The notes beneath the pieces were generated by a model. That model was not told where the DNA came from. It made no database searches and saw nothing but the letters and a program-made list of their open reading frames with translations. This document shows positions 37,278-48,900 of a stretch of DNA of 64,000 bases, piece after piece (the first letter of the stretch is position 1; every line of letters starts with the position of its first letter). The stretch comes from Tenebrio molitor. Taxonomy: Eukaryota > Arthropoda > Insecta > Coleoptera > Tenebrionidae. Location of the stretch: the NCBI RefSeq assembly GCF_963966145.1, contig NC_091050.1, positions 20,832,001-20,896,000 on the forward strand, given 5' to 3'. The position numbers and the translations under genes are program-made.

Positions 37278-39381
37278 TAGAAATAGAAACCCGAAAAAAA
37301 TCGTCAGTGGTAAAACACAGATTTGACCCACCGTTTCCTACTTACCTACACGTCTATGCCAGGCGTTCCCAAAAACCATACAGATAATACAAGATATTCT
37401 TATTCTCAAGCTTTTATTCTATTTAATTCTTTGTGCATAATACAGTATAACATATAATTGATTGTCATGTAACAAGAATATATTTCTTCAATTGCTTTAT
37501 CTAAGTATCGATACACATGCTTATGCAAGTAATGTTTAGTATTTTTAAAATACATTAAATGTGAGTATGATATTTCATATTTTTATACACATAATAATTT
37601 CGAAAGTATTCGAAATAATCAAAATCTCATAACAATTTCTTCTCAGCCGCTTTTTAATGAAAACATGAACGGATCATGGAAGTATCTAATTTTGCGAATG
37701 ACGGGTCCATAGAAAATATCTCCGATATAGAAAGGTTTATTTATTTGTCAAAATACACCTAAAATATTTCTGAAATACATAGACAACTTTCATATAAAAA
37801 TTTAGGCCATTCGAAAAAATTGTTAATTATTAAATGTACATTTACATTAATTTACATTTATCGACTGTACCGCTAGGGTACTTTAGAAATTTCAACTGAT
37901 TCATTCAACAATAATTACAATATTATCACCTACGTGTATAATACTAATAAGAACGTTATACATTTTGTTTATAAAAATATAAAGCCGTCTTAATCACAAA
38001 GTTACTCCAATTGTTAAATTATACGAAGGGTCAAACGCACATCTTGTATAGAATTAATTGCTAGTAAAAATATGATATATGTAGTTCGTAACAAACTCCA
38101 AATGGTCATGTACATTACTTAGAAAATATGCTCTCATCAATAAATTTACAGATTATGTTTGCACATTAAACAAGTAACTTCTCTGTGAAATATCAAAAAA
38201 TTGTTAAATGTGTGAATGAAGATGTACAGAGAAAAGTTTAAATATGTAATCACTTGGACCCATTATAATTTCAATTTACACAAAATCTCTTCATTCTATT
38301 CTACATGAACTTGAATAAATAACAACACTAAAAGCCCAACACTAAGAAGAGGTAGAGAATTTTATTCTAATTAAAAATACCATTCGTATTGTAGTATTTT
38401 GTTAAATAATCCAAGCGCCGCTATGATTTCCAGATCTAAGGCCAATTGAATATGTAGAGTAAAAAGTATGCTATTATTTATTTCCGGTGATTTTTTTTAA
38501 AGTGAGTGCATTTTACAAATTAACATAATGCAAACACACTGTAAATTTATTAATAAACCAAAAAACACATTTGACCAATAAAACTGGATTAACTTACAAA
38601 TCGATTAATATATACTTTTATACTTACAACAATAGTTAGTTGCTTATATGCATTATAAGGCCAATATTTATCATTTTTATCAATCATCTGAAGCATTTAA
38701 AGAGGCGTAATATCATTTTGAAAGAAATCAAAAATTATTTTTTACATCCAAATATTGTCAAAACATTCAGCCATTCTGCTCTCCAGTATTGAAATAATGT
38801 ACGCTATAAGTTGAAAGCCTAGCAAAAATATCTAAATTCCAAAAATTGAACGATACGTCTTATAATTAAACCGAAATAACTATTTTAGGATGTAGCGCCA
38901 TAAACTGAAAAAGAAACATTCTTCGTGGAATGGTGTATTTAAGAATATAAGAAAAAAAAAATATCTCTGGAATCTGGACAGATCTTAAAGACAATTTTAT
39001 TGTATTCAATATTAAATGTAGGTAAATGCAGGATGGCTGCTTTGTCAAGATGATATTTTGTCTAACCAAGGGAAGATTAGCTGACCTGTGTGTTGCCGAT
39101 AAATTTAAAAGTGAAATATTTTACTCGCAGGAGCAGTCGAGGACTAGTTATCGTTAAAAAATTCAAGGACTTTACTCTTTAACTGAAACCTCCACCTACG
39201 CTACGTGACTACGATCAATTCCTCTTGAAGCTACAGTTTCAGATTCTGAACGCTATTGCGACCGTCGAGGCTTTCACGTAACATCCCCTGCGTTGCGGTA
39301 ACCACTTGACGACGCCCCCGACGTGTTCCTCCCCAACGTAAAACGTGCATGCCTGGCTCCTCCAGGAGCCAAAAGCAACCC
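37278..39381. other. Probable 3' UTR and flank of the - strand gene
   Basis: Low GC. No repeat pair or ORF of interest. Part of it is expected to be 3' UTR because the stop codon is at its right edge. Confidence 0.4.
38996..39001 (-). terminator. Candidate polyadenylation signal of the - strand gene
   Basis: TTTATT on the + strand, AATAAA on the - strand, about 380 nt past the stop codon. Several other copies lie further left, so this is only the nearest one noted. Confidence 0.3.
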
Positions 39382-39990
39382 TCACGTCCTCACGAACTTG
39401 TAAACAACTGCGAACACTAGAACACTAACGAGGACCAGAACGAGCGCCGTCACCACTTTGGCGAAGGCGTTCAAGCCGCTTTCAGACGGATCCAATGGCC
39501 GAGTGTTGTTGTTCTGCTGGGAGCGCCTCCTCTTGCCCGCCAGGCCGCGGGCCAGCGCCGGGAAGGCCAGACTCTGGGTGAAGGTCAGCTTGTGGAGGCT
39601 CTCGCTGAGGGAGTAGGGCCCCACGCTGCCTCGCGCTGCCGCTCTTAAGAGGGCGTACTCCAGGTCGAGGGCGTCGAACAGGGAGTATCGCGCCGTCATG
39701 GTGGAAGATCTCCGGCGGCTGTCGGCGGAGTCGGTTCGGGACCCGCAGGCGGCCGACACGGCGGCGGCGACGGAGGTCAGCGAGGAAGTTGTCGACGACG
39801 ACGGTGATATCACGTGGTTGTTCGAATCGGACACGTCCTCCATGGAGGTCTGTTCGGGGGATGATACGGGGTACAGGCGGAGGAGGCGGGCGTGGTCGGG
39901 GTGCAGAAGGGCACTGCTTGGTCGACGTATGCTGGGGGTGGGGGAGTGGATCGGGGACGATGAGGCACATGGGACCGGTGACGGCGACAC
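39382..39990 (-). CDS. Terminal exon of the - strand gene: Ser/Pro-rich region and C-terminal membrane anchor
   Basis: The acceptor is CCGTTCCAG just above 39990 and the frame is open for 202 codons. The first half is low complexity (SPSPVP, SPTPSI, SPSSSTTSSLTS). The middle has LFDALDLEYALLRAA, a possible amphipathic helix. Residues about 150-155 are GKRRRS. Residues about 178-199 are strongly hydrophobic (VVTALVLVLVSVLVFAVVY), followed by KFVRT and the stop. The region is strikingly GC-rich in an AT-rich window. Overlapping open frames on both strands here are by-products of that GC bias. GTG at 39990 is the first exon codon, not a start. Confidence 0.82.
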   Translation of the reverse strand: MSPSPVPCASSSPIHSPTPSIRRPSSALLHPDHARLLRLYPVSSPEQTSMEDVSDSNNHVISPSSSTTSSLTSVAAAVSAACGSRTDSADSRRRSSTMTARYSLFDALDLEYALLRAAARGSVGPYSLSESLHKLTFTQSLAFPALARGLAGKRRRSQQNNNTRPLDPSESGLNAFAKVVTALVLVLVSVLVFAVVYKFVRT

Positions 39991-42900
39991 CTGGAACGGA
40001 CAATAAAGTCGACATCAACAAACTTTGTCCAAGTAAATTATTTATTGTTTTAGGTTTGAACAGAATAGTCTACTTTTTAGTAATACTAGAATTAGAATGA
40101 ACAAAAATGTTTGTAAACATTTTTATTTGTACGAGTATTCTATGTAGATACAATCTGTACACAGTTAATTCTTATTTTCTGTAACATGGTAGGTATAATT
40201 AATAGAAAAACAGATAAAGGGCGGCTATGGAAAACAAAATTTCTGAAAACGTGTGGCGTAAATTCAATCATACTAACAGGTATGAAGAGAAGGAGCTTTT
40301 GCCGAAACTGCAACAAACAAGATTTTTTATGGTAAGCCCAATCATCATTTTGTTCATTTGTTATGAATATTTTGTGTTCTTGAGGGAAAATCATTTTTAA
40401 ATAAAAATTATGGAAATGTCACATCTGAGAAGTGACAGTTTGTTAAGTTAGGTCACATATTTTCAGAAATTTTGTTCACTTCGGCAGCCAAACTACCAAC
40501 CTCAGCACATAAAACTTCATTTTTGTTCCTAATAACATAATATACAGAGTGATCAACAAGAATCCAAATCAGAGCAAGCGTTGCAAATTATCGGTCACGT
40601 CGTAGCAGAATCATACGCAAATAAGCGTTCAAAGCATGGCCGTAGACAATTTGTGGTCTCAAACGCTAGTTTATAATAAATCATACCTCATGAATTTTAG
40701 ACGTTGGAATTTTTGTATCCCACCTCCACCCGGCGGTGGAGATAAATAAGAGCAACATTTAAAGAAGAGCAACATTTTACATTTGTAAGAGCAAGTAAAT
40801 TATCAGCTTTATTGCCAAACGTGACGCCACTGGTACGGAGATGTTTCGTTTAAATGTCACATTTCAAAATTCAAGGTTGTTGTTGTTGACAATTTAAGTG
40901 ATTTAACCTAAAAAACAAATCTTCGATTTCGGCAATATTTACAGACGTTTATTGGAATTGTAAGCAATAATTATCCCAGAATAAGTTGTAAAATGGGTTT
41001 TACCATTAAAGAGAAGGCATTTTTATTAGATTATTTTCGAAAGAGGGTGAAACAAGAAAGTGAAGACTGGCCTTACTTTGTACCCCCTTACACTGAAGAA
41101 TTTTAAGCCAAATGTCTGAACCTGATGGTATTGGTTATTAACAAGTTTATCAATGTCTTAAAATTATAATGCCTAATTTTAATGAATCATAATCCATCAT
41201 TAAGAAGAAGTCAGGTCAGTCCTTAGTTCAAATTTTAGAAATGGTGCAAAATGTTCGACAAATTATCAAGGAACATCCCTCAACTTCCATAAGGCGTTTA
41301 AGACTGCAAATTAAATTGAGTTATGGCACTTATTGCAAAAATTTTGAAGGAGGCTATTAATTTGTTTCCCTTGTGTGTTGCAAGAAATAAAACCCACACA
41401 TTACCTTAAAGAAATTTTCACCATAAATGAATTTTGGCAGTCCATTTCACCTGACAGCTTCATAAGTGTTTTTGGAAAATATGAGAGGCGAGTTTGACTC
41501 TTTCTGGACCACAATGGAGAACATTTGGAGCAGTTTTTGTGAAAACTTATTTTTTGACCTTGGAATAATTTAAATGTTTTAATTAAACTGCTAGAAAATA
41601 TACGAGTAAGTTCTCAATTAACCAAAAATGTGAGAATAATAACTAGCACTTTTCTTACAGAAAACAACAAAACAAAGAATTCTGAAAAATAATTACTTTT
41701 AAAATTTTGTAACCAAAGATTGCCTTATGCCTTATGAAGGAATTTTATGTAACTGTGTGTTTTTTCCTTAATCAGTAATAAATAATAATTAATAATAACT
41801 TCCTTTTAAATCCATTATTCATGAATTACAAACAATTTATAAAGGCAATTAATAATAGATTTTTGAGAGGTAGGCAACCAACAAAACGAGTGCACAGCAA
41901 TTATATAAAAGTGTCTGATTAGTATACGACGTACGTTTCGGTAAAATAAAAGATGAGGTAGCACTCTTGATTTGGTTTCTTGTTGATCACTCTGTAGGTA
42001 CTATTATGAAAATTGTCCTAACCCCGATGAAAAGCTCGTTATAATGCGCGGTCTTTCTAATTTCATAAAAATGTTTATTGCTCGTTAGGTAAGGAAAAAA
42101 TAGCTCATCTAATAAAGTCTTTTTAAATGCGAGTGATTACGATTTTCCAGATTACGACTACGAGTATAATGAAAATAACGTAAAAAATTAAAATAATATT
42201 GTTACGTAACGAGGGAATTTTACTCAAAGCGGCAGTGAAAATAAAAAAAAGAGAGTGTGTCGTAAAGGCGCACGATAGAAGTGAAACTTTTGTATTACAG
42301 GAAAATCAGAATATTGTAAATTATCACTGATAGGTGCAAGAGGAGGTGGCTGAGCCGAGGTGCTAGTTGCTGGTTCATTGTCTTTATTATTTACACCGTT
42401 TTTTTCACATTCTCAACTGTCACTTCACTCGTACGTTTTCTCTCACGCCACGCTCTTGTTCTTTCTGCGCCTGACTTAAGCAAGACAACAAAATTGTATA
42501 CAGGCTGTTTGATAAAAAACGCCTCAACCCATAACTTTTTTATTTATTATCCGATTTCAGTGAACAAAAAAAACCGAAGATATGGTTTTTCATGCGCTAC
42601 GAAGCAGCCATAAAATAATTTTTTTCTAATTTTGACATATAAAGTGACACTTTTCAAAATTAATTGACGTTGGGAAACGTCACACTTTTCGTAACTGGTT
42701 ACGAAAAGTAAAATCTTTCCTAACTGGTTACGAAAAATTTATTGTATCATCAATTTGACACTGTCATATTTTTTGTTTTTAAGCAAAATAACCGTGCCTA
42801 CTTACCTACTTAATATTTTAACACAATAATAATTTATTATTAATGAAATTCATTATTTCGTTTAACGTTTGAAGAAACTTTTTTTTGTCAAAAGTAGAAA

Positions 42901-45900
42901 AAATCTTGTAACACTTTAGGAAATGCAATTTTGTGTAACTCGTGTGATTTTGCGGGATCTCGCTGCGCTCGTCCCGCAAATATTCCACTCGTTACACAAA
43001 ATAACGCATTTCCTAACTGGTTACATAAATAGCTATTTTTAGCGTTATTTTCAGTAGCTTACGATAGTCAACTTTTTTTTTTTTAATGGACACATGTAGT
43101 TTTTTAGGCTCAGTCTGATAAAGTTTTTTTTTCTGAATCTAACGATGTATTAAAAGTTATCGTTTGGTCCATAGCTGACTGAAAAAAATAAAACAATTTT
43201 AAATTGTGGTTCAGTTTATTATGAAATTTTCAAGTGTGCCGTGAAAAACAATTGGAATACAAATAGCAACAAATGTCAAGTGTGAGTTTGAAAATTTTCA
43301 GGTGCAATCTTGAAGAGTTTTATTATTATTTTCTTGGAAAACATAAATAATAATAATAATAATTATTATTTTTTCTATTATCTTTTTGTTTTTGACTAAT
43401 TACGATTTTTATTACACTCGAACATAAAATAATAGTCAAATGACTGCTATCCTGCATGACTGACAATGTTATTTTATACTTAAATAAAAAAAGTTTAAAA
43501 AAGCAGATGAAAACTTCTAAACTGACGTTTAGATGACATTTATCGTACTTTGTATTCCGATTGTTTTTCACGGCACTCTTAAAAATTTTATAATAAGCTG
43601 AACCACAAAAAAATGTTTTATTTTTTTTTCAGTTAGCTATGAACCAAATGATAACTTTCAATACATCATTAGATCTAGAAAAAAAAAACCTTACCAGACC
43701 AAGCCCAAAAAACTACATGTGTCTTTAAAAAAAAAGTTGACTATCGTTAGCTATTGAAGATAACGCCAAAAAAAAACATTTTATGGCTGTTTTGTAGCGC
43801 TTGAAAAACCATATCTTTGATTTTTTTGTTCATTGAAATCGGGTAATAAATAACAAAGTTATGGGTTGAGGCGTTTTTCATCAAACAGCCTGTATTTTAA
43901 CGATAACACTAAACAATATCGAAATGCGTAACTCATTGTTCATTTTTAATTAAAAGAGAGGACATTATCGATAAATGCCGTGAGTGTGACAAAGACAAAG
44001 AAGTATACACAATTTTAAGGGATGTTTGTATCGTGTCAAACAGATTAATTTACATATAACTGAGATGGAAATATTGGCGCAACCGTTGTGGAACGTATGT
44101 CAGTTGGGCCAGAGAGATAATGCTCTTAAATTTGACCACATCTGATAGTCTAAGATCCCACTGCATGATTTCTACGTTCATCTGTTTTTTAATCGAAACA
44201 AAATTTTTATAGATAGTTATGAATAGAGAAATATGTTTTTTGTTCGACACTGTCAGAATTTAAGAATTTTCTCCTGTGTGAACGGATTTTGATAAATTTG
44301 ACAACTTGTCAAAACTAAACGTCAAGCTAATTTTAAAGATTTTCAGCGATTTGGAGCCTTTGGGGGGCTCGTCGAACAAAAAAACGTTGTATTCAACTCG
44401 TTCTTGTGTAATTTGGGCTTTTTTTGCCACTCGTGGGCCTTTAAAACTCTCGTTTCACTCGAGTTTTAAACTGGCCCACTCATGCCAAAAAAAGCCCAAA
44501 TTACACACGAACTCGTTAAATAAACTACTATTCTGCAGGGTTGCCTATCAAAATATGGCCGCAAGTATTTTTTAATTAAAATTAATTAAATAATTTTTTC
44601 CCAAACAGTTTCTTTCACTTGTTTTTTACATAAATTATAAGTCATTTCAAAGAGAGATGTGTAAAGAAATTGAAAACTTTGGGTTGCCATTTCTCACTTG
44701 GCCGCAACCCTTTGGCAACCGGGTGTAAACATGTACAGTTGCGGCCGTTGAAATCTCAGACAGGAAAGATTTAAACACTCTGTATAAATTCAGAAATTCG
44801 ATTAGCGTAAACAGGATTTTCATCAAGGATTATAAAGTCAGTGTCAGTATTTGACATATTAGGTCAAAATCGCGCGTATCTTTTGAAATGCCGCAATTAT
44901 CTGATTTGCAAAAATGTGTTTGACTGAGGGACGGTGTGAGTATAAGAGCCATTGCAAGAGAAATTAATGTGGGTAATGTTTGAGTGACATTTTGAGAAAC
45001 GTCACTTTCAATACCATTTACAAAGCTAAAAGTTTGGCGTTGTCAAAGTGTCTGAGTTTTCAACGGCCGCAACTGTACCTCTCTGTTTAATTTATATCGT
45101 CATAACGAATCCTCATAAATTATATATCAAATTAAAGCTATTTTTTTTCTCTACACGATGGAATACGGTTGCTTATGGAAAAGTGGCCGCAAATATGGGT
45201 AACTGTTAAAGATAGATAAGAGCGAAAGAGAGTTAGCGCACCACACCGTGCATTTTTTTATGTTGTATCTTTGATTTTAAATATTTATTCCTATAGCAAT
45301 ACAGCAACTCTTCTAATAAAGTATTTTGTTTGGTGCTGTCGAAAACATAAACATACGAAAAGAAGATTACAAATAACGCTATAATCCTACCCCAAACTAA
45401 TGATCGGCCCAACTGAACGATAAATTAATCCCTCTACCTGACGCCTGGCCCAACTGACCAACGCCGCCGTTGTGCGAGACAGTGTTTACCCCCACCATTT
45501 TTCGTCACACAAAAAGGTTGCCGATCAGAATTTCAAACCCCTTCCATAAAAAGTTTCACTTCAAAAACCTCGTACTTCAGGAAAAGGTATACATAGTTCC
45601 TCCAAGAGGGAGCCGCTCTGGAACTAGTAAAATGTTAGTGGGGGAAACGCTACTGCAGACAATTATTGTATTATGCCTTTATCAAACTGGTGGAAGCTCT
45701 CTACAAAGAGTTCCAACGTACTATTTTTAAAGTACGCATCAGAGACGTATTTCTGAGGAATTAAGCAAACCAACAAACAGAGAATTATGTTTGCCAATAT
45801 TTGTTTGCATTTTGCATTTGTTCCGATAAGTGGCAAAGACTGACTGACTGACAAAGACTAAAACTGGATTCAATACATAGCCGAAAGTGCTGTTTGACCA

Positions 45901-48900
45901 ATAATAAGACGATTTGTCTAAAAATGAGCTATAATATGTATTTTTCATTTGACCGAAAATTGAATACAATGAAGAGGGTCTTAAGAATCTGCATCCTTAT
46001 GAACGCACACAAAATAAAATGTGCAGCTGCAGTCAAAATGCACTTAGATGGAGTAAAAAATTTCGTAGTTAAAGGCATCACTCCTGATTTCTAATTATTT
46101 TTCAATTTGCAAAGATCTGAAAGCCACCGTAAAAAGATTCAAAGAGACTGTAAGAAGAAAAATGAAGAATAAAAATATATAAAATAAAACACGATTTTAT
46201 CTAAAACATTGTGCCAGTAATTACTGAACAGAAATTTTGACTTTAATCTGTGTAATATGTAGAAATTTCTTATTAAGAAAATATATTTGTTAACTAAGAA
46301 ATTTATTTTGCAGGTATTTTCTTGGAAGTTTAAATAGTAATTTTGTTTTATTCACTTTACGACAACGTTTATAACAAAGACAGAAAGCACACTATTATTC
46401 TATCCTGTCAAGTACACTTCAACAGAATAATCGATCCGTCGTTAATGAAATTGTGTTAAATCAAAAAATTGATCAGTAGGAAATTTTAGACCTTCCGTTT
46501 CAATGTTGTTGATTATTTCCATCACCTGTCAAATTTAAAAATGGCAATATATAATTTTTTTGGTGCAGTTAGATTCATTATGTTTTTTTGATTTAAAAAA
46601 TATAGCACATCCTGTCTATTTGAATGTTATTCTAACATAAGAAATAAATAAAAGTCAATCACAAATTATTAAAAGTAGAACTTTATTCGAAGCAGGCCAT
46701 GAATTACTTATAAAGATATTCTTGTAGCCATGGAAACACAAACAAATAAAAATTTATTTTGAAAATAAAAATTATTTGTCTTCATTTTTGTTCAATTTTT
46801 TTCTCCGATTTCGTGTTGTGAAATAAAATGAATAATAACGAACTTATGGATATGTTACAATCATATTTCGAAAATAATAGAAATTACTGCATGCAGAAAA
46901 AAGCCACCTGAAATCCTTCTGAATGCCACGCGAAGTGTGATACGTAGATGTCAACAACGTCTGGAACAAAAAGGTGCTCAATTTTATCAGTTTTGTTGAA
47001 AAAAAAATTATTGTTATGTTTATTGTTTGTATTAATGAGTAAATATTATTTCAATGGCTACAAGAATGTCTTCATAAGTACCTAATTCATGGCCTGTTAC
47101 GATAAATAAATAATACCTACAGTTTTACTTATTCCTAATAATACGTAATTGACTTTTATTTATTTCTTACGTTTGAATAACATTAAAATATACAGGGTGT
47201 ACTATATTTTTTAACTTAAAAAAATTAAAGTGACCCTTGCAAAGGAGGGTTTCTAAGGGCAACATTTATCCAGTTTATAGTACTTTTTGAACCCTTTGAT
47301 TTGATGTATCGCTCGCTGAAATCGGATTTCAAATAAAAAAGGGGCGTTTTTTTTGTGATCACTCTGTATATTTCGAAATAATTGACCTGTTAAGTGTCCC
47401 TTTCAAAGACCTCCAAATCAGCAAATAAGTCCAATAGATTTTTTTTACATTTTTCTGACGCGTACGGTAATCTCTTCGACACATAAAAATAATATCGAAT
47501 TAGACAATCTTGAAGTATTTTTAGAACTGTTTCATTTGATGTGACATTTGCTTAAATCGGATAAAAAAATAAGCAAGATACAGCGTCAAAGGCTTTTCGT
47601 CAGTCACCCTGTATAAATAAATGCTTCCTTCCTGCAATAAATGCTCTCGTCCCGTTTTGTTACTTAGCAATAACTGAATTACTTAGTTTTAAAAGTTGTA
47701 TTTTATGTTGTCTTGTACAAAGTGTTCCAAAATGATTGTGGTATCGTAAAGTGCTGAAAAAATGTTTGCCACCTTTTGACAATAAGGTCCCCCACACCTA
47801 ACCTAACACAAGAAGTGTTAATTTCCTTTAGGGAATTTAGTTATCACCAAAGTATTGCAAACAAAAACACTATATGGTCATAGCCAACTCGGTCCCAAAA
47901 AAAATCTTGAAAGCCTAATACGTTGTTCCATAGTTAGAGTAACGGATGTTTTTTTAAATTTGACGTCGAAGTAGGCGTTGAACTGTCGATTGTGAACGCA
48001 CTATACAGGTTACGGAGCACGGATCAGTTGTTTAAATACTCGTATTACGCTTTTACACGAGTGGTGCGATCTCAATCGACTCTCCACGCTTACTTCGACG
48101 CCAAATTTAAAACACCCTTTATATGTGAGTTTCGGCTAATCTGTTTGTTACTGTTACAAACAGATTAGCCGAGACTCACATAATATTCGAACAACCAGTG
48201 ATTAATTAAATTAGTTTACAACAAAACGCAACTTTCCTTCAATAATGTAAAAACTTCACATTTTGCTTCAAGTTAGGATTTTACGATGACGTTATAAAAC
48301 TTTCACAGTTACTGGTGTGTATGGTCGGATATCCAAAAATATTAAAATTTAGGATAATTACTTCATCATCTCATTTAAATTGTTGCTGGAATTATACGAG
48401 TTTTATTCCAAATTCATTTTCGCACAGTCGCAGTCGTGTTGTTATAGCTAGTTACCATTGTTTGTTGACACAATTTGAAAGTTGGACTTACAGCCTTAAT
48501 GCTGTAAGTAAATAACGGTATCGATACCTACTGAGGTAAGCCATTAATGACGACAAAAGCCAATTCTTTTCGTATAAGCGATTGTGCGAAAAACGTTGTG
48601 GACTATACGATTATTATGTTATATTATATTATTCTGTTATAATGCACTTACTAACTTTATATCCCAATATACGATTATTTATTATCGGTTTATATTGTTT
48701 TAAAGCTTCAAGATCAAATGAAATTTCAGGATAATTATTAATCAGTCATTTTGATGTGTTATCTAACTGATGACCGGTTGCACCGCATTTTCGTTAATCA
48801 TGTATTATTAACTAAAACGAGATTTAAACTTAATAGTGTATTAAAATTTGTTTCATTGCACCGCATATTTTAAAGTCTGTTTAAGTAAATATGATTAATT

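Noticed and set aside
39482..40100. Several long open frames in and opposite the tail-anchored exon
   Set aside because: They overlap the supported exon, run past its splice acceptor, and reflect high GC with few stop codons.
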